Shown in pieces: positions 31,166 to 42,879 of a stretch of 64,000 nt of DNA. The DNA is from Elgaria multicarinata webbii (taxonomy: Eukaryota > Chordata > Lepidosauria > Squamata > Anguidae). Below the pieces are notes generated by a model, which had not been told where the DNA came from, made no database searches, and worked only from the letters and a program-made list of their open reading frames with translations. The stretch lies in NCBI RefSeq assembly GCF_023053635.1, contig NC_086180.1, positions 3,993,501 to 4,057,500 on the forward strand, in the 5' to 3' direction. A program made the translations under genes and the position numbers. Positions within the stretch are counted from its first letter, which is position 1. The number at the start of each line of letters is the position of its first letter.

Positions 31166-33980
31166 AAGGCAGGACCAGATGAAGCAGAAGTGGAGTATGC
31201 TGAGGGTAGGAAAGCCAATGAAGAGGAAACGCTCTGGAAAAGAGTGACAGTTAGGAGCAGAAGAACAAGAAGGCATTCTGCACCGGTGGAACCATTAGAG
31301 TTAAGCAACCGCTTTCAGCTTCTAGAGGATGAGTCTGAAGGACAGTTTGCAGAGGATGAAGTACAGGAGACACCGTGCAACATAGAACAAGAGGCAGAAG
31401 GTAGGTCAACCAAGAAGAAGAGAAGAGTAGTCATTGTGGGAGACTCCCTGCTGCGTGGGATTGAAACCCAAGTATGTCGTGAAGACCCATGGACTCGCCA
31501 GGTGTGCTGTCTCCCTGGAGCACAGATTAGAGATGTGACTGAAGGGTTACCGAAACTCATAAAGCCCACGGACACATACCCCTTTCTTCTCATCCATGTG
31601 GAAACAAATGATGTCGCCAAGCAGAGCTGCGAAGAAATCTTTTCAGACTTTGAAGCTCTGGGAAGGAAACTGAAGAACTTTGGGGCCCAGGTAGTTTTCT
31701 CATCCATCCTCCCGGTTCTTGGAAGATGATTAGAAAGGGAAAGAAAAATACTCCGGCTACGAAGGTGGTGCCGATGTGAGAATTTTGGATTCTGGGACTA
31801 CGGGCTACGCTACTTGGAACATGGACTGCTGGCAAGGGATGGGTTGCACCTCACAAGGGCTGGAAAGAATGTGTTCAGCCACAGCATGAAGAACTTGATC
31901 AGGAGGGCTTTAAACTGAATCTTACGGGGGCGGGAGACGTAAACCTCAAGGCAACAATGGATGAAGGCCAAGGCACCACAGTACAGAGAACAGCTCCAAC
32001 AGTGTCCCAAAATAGTGTCCGCAACAATTTAAGAACAAAGCCAGACTATAAAACACATGGTCTTCGATGTCTATATACTAATGTCCAGAGCATGGGAAAC
32101 AAACAGAACGAACTTGAACTCTTATTACATGAAGGCAAATACGACTTGATAGGTATAACTGAAACTTGGTGGGATGACTCCCATGACTGGAATATAGCAA
32201 TTGAAGGATATAACTTGTTCAAAAAGAACAGAAGAAATAGAAAGGGAGGTGGAGTTGCACTATATGTTAAAAATACCTATCCCTGCACAGAAATACAGGC
32301 GGATCAGACTGGGAGCCCCATCGAGAGCATCTGGATTAAAATAAATGGGGCAAAGAATAAAAAGAATATGATAATCGGAGTCTACTACCGACCACCCAAT
32401 CAAGGAGAAGACGAGGACGAAACTTTTGAGAAACAAATTGCCAGTGTTTCAAGGAAGTGTGATGTAGTAGTGATGGGGGACTTCAATTACCCTGATATCT
32501 GTTGGGAGACCAATACTGCCAAAAGCGGCCCTTCCAAGAAATTCCTGACATGTGTGGGTGATAACTTTCTCCTACAGAAAGTGGAGGAAGGAACTAGAGG
32601 ATTGGCAATCCTTGATATTGACCAATAGGGATGACTTAGTGGATAAAGTGGCAGTTACGGGAACTCTGGGGGAAAGTGACCACATCATACTTGAATTCTT
32701 GATTATGAAGGAGACAAAAGTTCAGTGTAAGCATACACGTACTCTGGATTTTAGGAAAGCTGATTTTAATAAACTCAGAACTATGATAAGTAAGGTCCCG
32801 TGGCAAATGAGCCTAATGAGAAAAGGAGTGCAGGATGGGTGGGAGTTTTTTAAAAAGGAAATTTTAAAGGCACAGTTACAAACAATTCCAACAAGGAGAA
32901 AAGATAGAAGACAACAGAGGAAACCAATGTGGCGCCACAAAAAGCTTAGAGATGACCTGAAAACAAAAAGGGATACATATAGGAAGTGGAAGGAAGGCCA
33001 AGCTACAAAAGAAGAGTACAGACAAGTGGTGCAGAAATGGTGTCAGGAAGGCTAAAGCTGTGAATGAGCTGAGATTAGCGAGGGATGCTAAAAGCAATAA
33101 AAAGGCTTTCTTCAGATACGTGAGTAGTAAAAGACAGAGGAAAGAAATGGTGGTTCAACTGCTTAATGAGGATAGCAAATTGATAACAGATGACAAAGAA
33201 AAGGCTGAAGTGCTCAATTCCTACTTTGCCTCAGTCTTCTCTCGAAAGCGGGTCTATAGCCCCCCTGGAAAAAGTGAAGCAGAAGTTGAGGGAGCAAGAT
33301 TACAGTTTGAGATTGATAAACAAATGGTCAAAGAACACCTAATTTCCTTGAATGAGTTCAAATCTCCAGGGCCCGATGAAATGCATCCTAGAGTAATGAA
33401 GGAGCTAGCAGAAGAACTCTCAGAACCTTTGTCTATTATCTTTGCAAAATCATGGAAGACGGGTGAGGTGCCGGACGACTGGAGGAGGGCTAACGTCCCT
33501 ATCTTCAAAAAGGGCAAAAAGGAGGAACCTGGGAACTACAGACCAGTCAGTCTGACATCCATCCCTGGGAAAATTCTGGAGCAGATTATAAAGAAGTCAA
33601 TCTGTAAACACCTTGAAATCAATGCAGTGATCACTAGAAGCCAACATGGATTTGTCAAAAACAAGTCCTGTCAGACAAATTTGATCTCATTTTTTGATAG
33701 GATAACCTCCCTTGTGGACAGTGGGAACGCTGTGGACGTCATATATCTTCAATTCAGCAAAGCTTTTGACAAAGTACCACATGACATTCTGATTAACAAA
33801 CTAGCTAAAAGTGGGCTAGATGGAACAACTATTAGGTGGATTCACAGTTGGCTACAGAATCGGACTCAAAGAGTACTTATCAATGGAACCTTCTCAAACT
33901 GGGGAGAGGCAACGAGTGGGGTGCCGCAGGGCTCAGTCCTGGGCCCAGTGCTCTTCAACATTTTTATTAATGATTTGGAC
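31166..33980 (+). mobile_element. Long CR1 LINE: ORF1, endonuclease and partial reverse transcriptase
   Basis: The 5' two thirds of a CR1. ORF1 (about 31190-31729) has an esterase-like domain with VVIVGDSLLRGIE and a later THVETND-like block, as in CR1 ORF1. ORF2 begins near 31957 with the apurinic endonuclease ([46 protein letters not shown]), then the RT domain ([15 protein letters not shown]-like, [59 protein letters not shown]). Frameshifts near 32615 and 33055 break ORF2. It stops right after NDLD, before the FADD box, which is unusual because LINEs normally lose the 5' end. Confidence 0.88.
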
Positions 33981-34547
33981 TTCAGTATCTGTCTTTCCAC
34001 TGCTGGGAACAGGACACTGGGCTATCGCTCAGTTCCAACAAAGAAATTCTTACATTCTTAGGTGTCTGCAAAAAGGCATGGGATGGAACTCAGAGGCAAA
34101 AACATGAGTAAGTTACAATGGCAAGAAGGTTGGGAAATTTTGGAGCAAATAATTCTCAGGCAGTTGCAGAATATGGGAGGAGGAAGGTGAGCATTTGATG
34201 CTCTTTCTGACAACAAAAATCCCCTACCTCTGGGTTTAAGCAAGCAGCCGTGCCATCCTTTAATAACACATCACACAAGGGAGAAAACATCTACAGTGCA
34301 ATTGTCTGGAAAGCAACCTACAAATTATATCCACAGGCCCTTCAGAAACCTGTGTTTTCTCTTTGTGTAACCTTTAAATTTGGCTGCGCAGATGCTGAGA
34401 TTATGTTCCTAAGGCCAGCTCCTGAGCGCAAAGTACAAGAAACTTCTGCTGCTGTTAATTGACTCCAAGTGCAGTTCTAAAGACGCTTCCTAGCAATAAG
34501 GCCCACCAAACACAATGGGACACATTTCTGAGTAAACGTGTGCAGGA
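33981..34547. other. Unclassified stretch
   Basis: No recognised gene or repeat follows the abrupt CR1 end. Confidence 0.35.
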
Positions 34548-34754
34548 TAGGTGACCATAGGAAAAGGAGGACTGGGCTCCTGTATCTTTAACAGTTGTCT
34601 TGAAAAGGGGATTTCATTTCAGCAGGTGTCATTTGTTTGCATGCAGCACCTGGTGAAATTCCCTCTTCATCACAGCAGTTAAAGCTGAAGGAGTCCTGCC
34701 CTCTTTTGTAGCTGGTCACTCTACTATAGCTCCTGCACCTGTAGCTGTTGTGAT
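34548..34754. mobile_element. hAT MITE left half, TAGGGTGACC family
   Basis: The left arm and centre are present. The element is cut by CR1 insertions and its right arm is not found beyond them. Confidence 0.75.
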
Positions 34755-34933
34755 CATAGAATCATAGAATAGCAGAGTTGGAAGGGGCCTACAAGGCCAT
34801 CGAGTCCAACCCCCTGCTCAATGCAGGAATCCACCCTAAAGCATCCCTGACAGAGGGTGGTCCAGCTGCCTCTTGAAGGCCTCTAGTGTGGGAGAGCCCG
34901 CAACCTCCCTAGGTAACTGATTCCATTGTCATA
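34755..34933 (-). mobile_element. CR1 LINE 3' fragment, head-to-head partner
   Basis: Minus-strand CR1 tail, abutting a plus-strand CR1 at 34934. Confidence 0.82.
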
Positions 34934-35361
34934 ATCAGGGGTGTGGAAACAAAGCCCTATGAAGAGAGACTGAAAGAACTGGGCATGTTTAGCCTGGAGA
35001 AGAGAAGATTGAGGGGAGATATGATAGCACTCTTCAAATACTTAAAAGGTTGTCACACAGAGGAGACCAGGATCTCTTCTCGATCCTCCCAGAGTGCAGG
35101 ACACGGAATAACGGGCTCAAGTTAAAGGAAGCCAGATTCCAGCTGGACATCAGGAAAAGCTTCCTGACTGTTAGAGCAGTACGACAATGGAACCAGTTAC
35201 CTAGGGAGGTTGTGGGCTCTCCCACACTAGAAGCCTTCAAGAGGCAGCTGGACAACCATCTGTCAGGGATGCTTTATGGTGGATTCCTGCCTTGAGCAGG
35301 GGGTTGGACTCGATGGCCTTGTAGGCCCCTTCCAACTCTGCTATTCTATGATTCTATGATA
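34934..35361 (+). mobile_element. CR1 LINE 3' fragment, head-to-head partner
   Basis: Plus-strand CR1 C terminus ([20 protein letters not shown]) to the ATTCTATG tail. It has a frameshift near 35064. Confidence 0.85.
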
Positions 35362-36107
35362 TCCACCCCTTCCTTCTATCTCATGGGCTTTCCAGATCAT
35401 ACAGACAGCTCCTAGATCACATCACCATGATATCAATACCTGTGAATGTGAGCTCTGCTCGTAATAATGCAGGATCCTCCAGGAGCCCAGGAGGAGAACA
35501 AGCAGAGGTTCGGCTCAAATATTAAATCGGTGCTTTCACTTTGAGTGCAAAGGCTTGCTGATTCTGACACGTAATGCCTGCCATCCATCCGTTCTGTGTT
35601 GCATCCACTAACAATCCCACTAGCCTCTTTTCCGGTGGGGTGTTACACTTCCACCCCACATCTGCTGCACACGATTCTAAAGGCTGAGAGCAACAAGCAT
35701 TGCATTCTCTCAGGCAGGGTTTTAAAATGCCTCCCGATTCCACCTCCAGGCCAGTGGCCTTATCAGTTTACTGTTTAATTACAGGCAGTGGGATGGGAGC
35801 AGAATTGACGCAATTGCTGTACCCGTTGTGTGAGGTTGAATCAGGTACCGTCTATGACAAAACTAGGGTGGCCTACTTTAGAGAGGGCAGTCCTCTTTTT
35901 GAAGGGCTGCCAGGGGACAGTCCCCTATTTGAAGATTGTTTGATTTAAAGACACAGAGCCATAAGAAAGGAGGTCTTTAACAACACGTTGCACCAGACAA
36001 CAGACTGGTCAGGCAGGCAGACAGGTCACCCGATCAAAATCTTTCCCATTCTCCTGAGATGTATTGTATTTCTGTTTAGATTATAGCCATTATTTCCCAA
36101 TTTGCAT
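35362..36107. other. Unclassified stretch
   Basis: No recognised gene. A small fold-back around 35860-35935 may be another MITE. Confidence 0.35.
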
Positions 36108-36496
36108 CATTAATTAATTTATTTATTTATTACATTTTTATACCACCCAATTAAGCTCTCTGGGTGGTTCACAAAAATTACAACCATAATAAAACAACCA
36201 ACAGGTTAAAAACACAAATACAAAATACAGTATAAAAAGCACAACCAGGATAAAACCGCGCAGCAAAATTGATATAAGATTAAAATACAGAACTAGAACA
36301 GTAAAATTTAAATTTAAGTTAAAATTAAGTGTTAAAATACTGAGAGAATAAAAAGGTGTTCAGCTGGCGACGAAAAGAGTACAGTGTAGGCGCCAGGCGG
36401 ACCTCTCTGGGGAGCTCATTCCACAACCGGGGTGCCACAGCGGAGAAGGCCCTCCTCCTAGTAGCCACCTGCCTCACTTCCTTTGGCAGGGGCTCA
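36108..36496 (-). mobile_element. L2-like LINE 3' end (subfamily A)
   Basis: From the TTTATTTATT tail through the 3' UTR to the APRLWNELP-type coding end. Confidence 0.78.
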
Positions 36497-36499
36497 TGT

Positions 36500-37028
36500 A
36501 TTTTCTATGTGTATAAAATAGCATGTTCAAATGCTATGCAAATAGATCCCATCTTTTTTCCTCTTTTTCTTCTGCCATGTGTTTCCACTTTCTTGGCAAT
36601 ACATAAGTGGCCGCCTTAGATAAAATACTTCTTCCTGTAGATCTCTCAGATTTCAGAAACTAAGTCTTTTCGTCGTTATTGCTCCGTTTGAGGCATTACC
36701 CAAACTGTAAACTTGGGTGATCATTTTGCTGCTTCGGGGGGGGGGGGGGCGGTGTGAAACACCGTGAATCCAAAAGCAAAACTATCCCCGGCCGTGGGGT
36801 TTCCTCGTTGTATTGACCATTAGCAGCTTTTGCTGCCTCCCCACCCACTTCAAGATTCCCTGAGTAACGTCCAGAAACAACGCCCTCACCCTGAGTAGCT
36901 TCAAGATGGTGCCCTTGTCCTGAAGCCATGCCTGGTGAGGGCCTGCTTCCTATGAACCCTGAATTTTTTGAAATCCCCCCATGCCAGAGATCAACTTGTC
37001 ACTTGCAGATTTCTCATGTAGTGGTTGT
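36500..37028. other. Unclassified stretch
   Basis: Contains a G-run near 36738-36749. No supported gene. Confidence 0.35.
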
Positions 37029-37083
37029 GGGTGGGGTGGGGTGGGGTGGGGTGGGGTGGGGTGGGGTGGGGTGGGGTGGGGGA
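37029..37083 (+). repeat. GGGGT pentanucleotide satellite
   Basis: About ten units of GGGGT. The G-rich strand could form a quadruplex. Confidence 0.9.
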
Positions 37084-37410
37084 CATGGTAATTTCAACTT
37101 TGCACTGTGTTTGCTAGAACGAACTCAGAAACAACCATTCATCTCTGGCTACTTCGGAACTACTTTCCAGTAGTCGTTCTCATCATTGAATAGAAGTGTA
37201 TGGTCCAAATAACTAGGAAGAATATCTCAGTTGAAGGACCGGAACTACCAGGTGCACAATGGAAGACTGAGACGATGCCTTGCCTTGGAGACGTTCATTC
37301 ATGGAACATTGCAGAACGTACGAGAACATGAGAAGAATATTAATGGGGGCTAACTCCGAGGACAGAGGATTAGCCGTCGCCACTAGCACCTCAGAATCAG
37401 GCACAGGCCC
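37084..37410. other. Unclassified stretch
   Basis: No recognised gene or repeat. Confidence 0.35.
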
Positions 37411-37565
37411 ATGTTATTATTATTATTATTATTATTTATTTATATAGCACCATCAATGTCCAGTGGTGCAGTGGACCCAGAGTTCACGAGGTCAAAGCAC
37501 TGAGCACTTTTTGATGGTCAGAGATTACAGCTTCATCTGCTGCTCCTTCAGACTATCTTGTTCCC

Positions 37566-37740
37566 TCTCAGATTATTTATTTATTTATTTATTTCTCTTC
37601 TATACAGCCCAATAGCTGAAGCTCTCCGGGCAGTTCACAATAACTCATAAAATACAACGGAATAAAATACTGAACTACTTATAAACTACATATGCTGTAG
37701 TGTAAAGCTACAGTATAAAACCAAAACCAAAATAAAAATA
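37566..37740 (-). mobile_element. L2-like LINE 3' tail
   Basis: The TTTATTTATT run followed by a divergent CAGCCCAATAGCTGAAGCTC motif. Confidence 0.65.
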
Positions 37741-37744
37741 GCAG

Positions 37745-38480
37745 CATTGCAAAGATTTAAAAGCTCGGAGGACGGCAACAAGGGAGAGGGCCTTTTTAGT
37801 GGTGGCCCCCCAATTATGGAAAGATCTCCCTGACAATGCTGGCCTAGCATAGGGTGACCATATGAAAAGGAGGACAGGACTCCTGTATCTTTAACAGTTG
37901 CATAGAAAAGGGAATTTCAGCAGGTGTCATTTATATATATGGAGAACCTTGTGAAAGTCCCTCTTTATCACAACAGTTAAAGCTGCAGGAGCTATACGAG
38001 AGTGACCAGATTTAAAAGAGGGCAGGGCACCTGCAGCTTTAACTGTTGTGATGAAGAGGAAATTTCACCAGGTTCCCCATATATACAAATGACACCTGCT
38101 GAAATTTTCTTTTCAATACAACTGTTAAAGATACAGGAGCCCTGTCCTCCTTTTCATATGGTCACCCTAGCCTAGCACCAATATTGTTATCTTTTCAGAT
38201 AAATTGTTATCTTTACAAGACCTTTCTCTTCTCCCAGGAATTTAACAGCACATGTTGAGTTTTTAACTGACCCAGAATAGATGGATATTGCATGTAATCT
38301 CCTGTTATGCTTTTTTATGGTTTTAAATTTTGTACATTTATTTTATTTATTTATTTATTTATTTATTACATTTTTATACTGCCCAATAGCCAAAGCTCTC
38401 TGGGCGGTTCACAATGTTCCCTGTTTTAATCTTTGTAAACTGCCCATACTGCTTCAGCTATGGGGCAGTATATAAATGTA

Positions 38481-38521
<41 letters not shown>
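37745..38521 (+). mobile_element. L2-like LINE 3' end carrying two insertions
   Basis: The plus-strand frame reads like REGAFLVVAPQLWKDLPDN and, after the MITE, KTFLFSQEFN. Its 3' UTR is split again by a subfamily A tail on the other strand (about 38340-38414). It ends in GGGGCAGTATATAAATG and an AAT microsatellite at 38484-38521. Confidence 0.7.
37850..38169. mobile_element. hAT MITE inside L2, TAGGGTGACC family
   Basis: Perfect 8-bp duplications GCCTAGCA at 37842-37849 and 38170-38177. Confidence 0.88.
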
Positions 38522-38522
<1 letters not shown>

Positions 38523-38788
38523 TAAAATGCAATAAAATTTTAAGCAACAGAAACTCAAAGACTTAAATGCATGGGAAAATAAAAAGCTTAGCTGCATTCA
38601 TCACAGTAGCTGCGTTTTCCCAGGAATAATATTCCTGGGAATACTATAGTTTGTTATGAACTATCCCTGTTGTAATGCTAAGTATTTTGAGATGGGCAAT
38701 TAAGAGCCATTAGCTCTACAGATGGATCAACACAGCTGCCTGGATTTTGGCTCTGCTTAGGGCACAGCTACGAGAGTGGCATCATGAG

Positions 38789-39305
38789 TAGGGTGACCAT
38801 ATGAAAAGGAGGACAGGGCTCACTGTATCTTTAACAGTTGCATAGAAAAGGGAATTTCAGCAGGTGTTATTTGTATTTATGGGGAACCTGGTGAAATTCC
38901 CTCTTCATCACCACAGTTAAAGCTGCAGCAGCTATACTAGAGTGACCAGATTTAAAAGAGGGCAGGGCACCTGCAGCTTTAACTGTTGTGTAATGAAGAG
39001 GGGATTTCACCAGGTTCCCCATATATAGAATCATAGAATAGCAGAGTTGGAAGGGGCCTACAAGGCCATCGAGTCCAACCCCCTGCTCAATGCAGGAATC
39101 CACCCTAAAGCATCCCTGACCAATGGTTGTCCAGCTGCCTCATGAAGGCCTCTAGTGTGGGAGAGCCCACCACCTCCCTAGGTAACTGATTCCATTGTCG
39201 TACTGCTCTAACAGTCAGGAAGAAATGACACCTGCTGAAATTTCCTTTTCAATACAACTGTTAAAGATACAGGAGCCCAGTCCTCCTTTTCATATGGTCA
39301 CCCTA
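38789..39305. mobile_element. hAT MITE split by CR1, TAGGGTGACC family
   Basis: Perfect 8-bp duplications ATCATGAG at 38781-38788 and 39306-39313. The extra length is a CR1 insertion at 39027-39223. Confidence 0.88.
39027..39223 (-). mobile_element. CR1 LINE 3' fragment inside a hAT MITE
   Basis: Minus-strand CR1 tail splitting the MITE sequence CCATATATA and AAATGACACC. Confidence 0.85.
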
Positions 39306-39313
39306 ATCATGAG

Positions 39314-39733
39314 GCGCACCTGCACTTCAAAAATTTACCACCATCCAGGAAGGCAGGATGTTTGAAAAGCCATCGAAATGTACGACTGGGTGGGCTGTCT
39401 GCACTTGGCCATAAGGAACGCATTCTCTCCCCACCCGCCTGCCTGCCCACCTCATTCCCCAGTGCTGCCTGCCCTCAGCCCTCCCTTGGTGGCATGTTAA
39501 TTGCTTTGCTTTCTCTTTTCACAGGATGCCAAAATTGATGGATTGCAACGGTGAAGCTCAGCCAAGGAAGGCCCCCTCTTGTTCTCAGGGCTTACATGGG
39601 GTCACCCCCCACCCCCGTGTTCCAAGCCTCTCGACGGTGCCTGTTCCATCTCCTGCTTTTTCAGTGTGCAGTTATGAGCGGAAACAATCTGGGCTTTTGC
39701 ACTCGACCCTTCCGGAGTGAAAAAGCATTTGGA

Positions 39734-39770
<37 letters not shown>

Positions 39771-40150
39771 CTGGAGAATGCAAGAGCGTGTTGCTAAAGG
39801 TGGAAGGAGAAACACAGATGGGACATGGATCTTCGGGTCCATAATAAGGCTCTACACAGGGCTTAAAAGGACTCAACCCAATGTTTCACTACTGCCTTTG
39901 TCCCAGCAGTTAGTGTGTGGTTTTCTCTATGGGGAGATGCAGGCCAGTGGTGGAGGGCAGGTCCCCCGTGGAATATTTGCCTGTCCGGCGAAATGTGGCA
40001 CTGGCCACATAGCACTCAATGCCTTTTGAAGAAGCTACGTTCACTACATTCAGGGGCAGGGGGCAGGGGGGACGGGGGCTCTTGTATTTAAAAGGATTTC
40101 TAAAAAGATCTTCCAAAACAGCTTACAAACCATAAAAGTTACACCCGATA
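39314..40150. other. Unclassified stretch with a CT microsatellite
   Basis: A CT run lies at 39738-39766. No supported gene. Confidence 0.35.
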
Positions 40151-40167
40151 TGATGCAATGAAATGCC

Positions 40168-40783
40168 AGGAGGAGGAGGAGGAGGAGGAGGAGGACGGAG
40201 GGAGGGAGGGAGCGAGGGAAAAGAGAAAGAGGAAGAAGAAGAAGCGGAGAGGAACGGGAGGGGGGAGAGAGGAGGAGGAGGAAGGGGGGAAGAAAAAGAA
40301 GAAGAAGAAGAAGAAGAAGAAGAAGAAGAAGAAGAAGAAGAAGAAGAAGAAGAGGAGGGAGGAGGAGGAGGAGGAGGAGGAGGAGGAGGAGGAGGAGGAG
40401 GAGGAGGAGGAGGAGGAGGAGGAGGCGGAGGAGGAGGGGGGGAAGAAGAAGAAGAAGAAGAAGAAGAAGAAGAAGAAGAGGAGGAGGAGGAGGAGGAGGA
40501 GGAGGAGGAGGAGGCGGAGGAGGAGGAGGAGGAGGAGGAGGCGGAGGAGGAGGGGGGGAAGAAAAAGAAGAAGAAGAAGAAGAAGAAGAAGAAGAAGAAG
40601 AAGAAGAAGAAGAAGAAGAGGAGGAGGAGGAGGAGGAGGAGGAGGAGGAGGAGGAGGCGGAGGAGGAGGGGGGGAAGAAAAAGAAGAAGAAGAAGAAGAA
40701 GAAGAAGAAGAAGAAGAAGAAGAAGAAGAAGAAGAGGAGGAGGAGGAGGAGGAGGAGGAGGAGGAGGAGGAGGAGGAGGAGGA
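40168..40783. repeat. Long GGA/GAA polypurine tract with higher-order period
   Basis: More than 600 bp with nearly only purines on the + strand, alternating GGA and GAA blocks. The landmark GGCGGAGGAGGAGGGGGG recurs near 40424, 40540 and 40657, a period of about 117 bp. All long frames here are repeat artefacts. Confidence 0.95.
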
Positions 40784-40889
40784 TACTAAGTTAAAACTGA
40801 AAGAAAAAAAATTGTTTCCCACAGGCCGCAGTCCTGTACCCCCACTCACATGAGAATGAGGCCCATTGAACCCTTGGGGCACAGATTGT

Positions 40890-41000
40890 GCTGACTGCTA
40901 ATACGACAAATGTTCCTACAGCACCTTAAAGACTGACAGGTTTATTACGGCATGAGCTTTTGTGGACTGCAGCCCGCTTCATCAGATGTCTGAAGTGCTA
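40890..41000 (-). mobile_element. Retroposon end with a decayed hammerhead-like core
   Basis: The minus strand holds CTGATGA, a stem GCGGGC-TGCA-GTCCAC, then AAAAGC, followed by CATGCCGTAATAAACC. Related elements in amniotes carry the core CUGATGA, stem and GAAAGC. Here the G of GAAA is A, and stem II has one C-A mismatch. Both fit CpG decay. Confidence 0.5.
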
Positions 41001-41080
41001 TCCCATAATACATACATTTAGTCTTTAAGTTGTCACAAGGCTCTTGGTTTGTTTTGACACCACAGACTCAAAGGGTGACC

Positions 41081-41114
41081 CCCCTCCCCTCCCCTCCCCT
41101 CCCCTCCCCTCCCA
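41081..41114. repeat. CCCCT pentanucleotide repeat
   Basis: About six to seven units of CCCCT. Confidence 0.85.
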
Positions 41115-41324
41115 GTAGCAATACAAACCTCTTGAGTTAGCAAAGCTGTAACAGAGTGTGCAAACAGCTGTGCCCATAGAATACAACACGCACAGACACA
41201 TACGCAAACACGTGTGTTTTGCTTGTTCCTGACATAGCCACCAGTCGCTGAGAGTTTGGCACCACCTGCTGGCTAAATGAGCTCAGGTCCAATTTCTGGG
41301 TTTGCTGGCTGGTCAAATTAGGAA

Positions 41325-41525
41325 CATATAGGAAGCTGCTGTATACTGGAGTCAGACGATCGGTCCATCTAGCCCAGTATTGTCGACACTGACTGGCAGC
41401 AGCTCTCCAGGATTTCAGGCAGGATTCCTTTCTTCGCCCTACCTGGAGAAGCCGAGAATCGAACCTGGGGCCTTCCGCGTGCAAAGGAGGGTCTCTTTCA
41501 CACTGAGCTATGCACCCTCCCAGGG
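41325..41525 (-). mobile_element. tRNA-derived SINE
   Basis: The minus strand starts GGAGGGTGCATAGCTCAGTG with a CAGGTTCGATTCTCGG B box, then a tRNA-unrelated part. The same family is at 50952-51670. Confidence 0.65.
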
Positions 41526-42843
41526 TGCCTCAGTCCCAGATCCAGAGTTCAACATAGCCCCAGAGAGAAAAGGGTGGCTTAAGCAAGAAGCCTCGGAACT
41601 GAAATCCATTCACACACCTGACTGAATTCCCCAGTCAGGGCTCTGAGTGGTGCAGACCACATCCCCCCACCTCTGGTATATTTCAATTAAATGTTGAATT
41701 CTTAAGCTTGCGCTACAGCGGTCTTTGGACAGCGCCGTATTCCTGTTTAGCGATCCAGCTGTTGTTTGCCATTTATTCCTTTCTGTGCTCAATTGACGGT
41801 CTCGGGGATTTATTTGTTTACAGCGCTTTCGTCTCGCTCTTCAGCCGAAAACGGCTCCCAGAACAGCTTACAAAGATGAATGCTGAAACCTTCCCTGTCC
41901 TCAGGCTTACAGTCACGAAAGGAAATGGCATTGGGAGGGAGGAGGGAAAAAAAGGCAAAACATCAAGTGCCAGTTCTTCGTTTCAAAGGCCTTAGTGGTG
42001 TTCCTTCTGGCAGGGGAGGGCGAAACAAGCTCCCTGTCGCTGTTCCCTATCCGGCTGATTTATGGGGACACACTGGTCTCCCCCCTTGGGAGGCCCGGGG
42101 TGCAGCCACCCCATGGCCCTTGGTTCTCTGGCAGAGGTGTTAGATCAATGTTCTTCACCCAGGGACGAGATCCAAACAGCCCCTAAGCACGACTCCACAC
42201 TTCCAGCGACAGAGGGTTCAAAAGCGCTTTATTGATTAGTAATCAAGGTCTGAGTCTCTTCAAAGGCAAGCAGTCAGATAGAGCAAATAGGAATTCAGCA
42301 CAGCATTTGAAGCTTGAAAGGGGCAGGGCCCAGTAGCAGCATGAGCCAATCAGAACATAACACTGGAGCATAGCTAATTTCTGTTAAACAATCCCCTTTG
42401 CTCTACAGTAAGTTAACTTTGACACCGAAGCACTGGAGCCGAGGCTATGTTTTCATTTGATAAGACAGACACAAGGAGACATCCAAGGAGACGCTCTCAA
42501 ATATGTGACATTTCACCTGCTGTATAATGGCTACTTCATAGCTTCCTTTAGAAAATGGAGGCGCCTATGCTAACAGAGGGAGGCGGCCTGAGCCTGCAGT
42601 CCCAGGGAACAGTCAGGAATGAATTTATGGGTTCAATTAACCTGCAATCTCTCCGCTTGTTACCTTTGATCTCCAGCCATCTCCACCACCCTGAACCCCA
42701 AGCTTCTCTTTAAAGGCCTTCCCTGTTGTCCCCAGATAAACTCTTCCCTGGAATGCTCTGAGTGATGCCAGCCCCTCTTCTTCCTTCAGGGCCCAGCTCA
42801 AAAACCCCAGCCAAAGTGTGGGGTGCATTTGCCAAGCTATTGC
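41526..42843. other. Unclassified stretch
   Basis: About 1.3 kb without a recognised gene. The part from 42200 to 42640 has a TTTATTGA motif and could be retroelement-derived, but the evidence is too thin to assign. Confidence 0.35.
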
Positions 42844-42845
42844 CT

Positions 42846-42876
<31 letters not shown>

Positions 42877-42879
42877 TTT
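42844..42879. repeat. TTTA tetranucleotide repeat
   Basis: An uninterrupted TTTA run next to a CR1 start. Confidence 0.85.

Noticed and set aside
40139-40882. Frames of 208-247 codons rich in Glu, Lys, Arg, Ser or Leu
   Set aside because: Translations of the GGA/GAA repeat in all frames; not genes.
42200-42640. Possible old LTR in minus orientation
   Set aside because: Only a TTTATTGA-type motif supports it; no paired repeat or coding part is seen.
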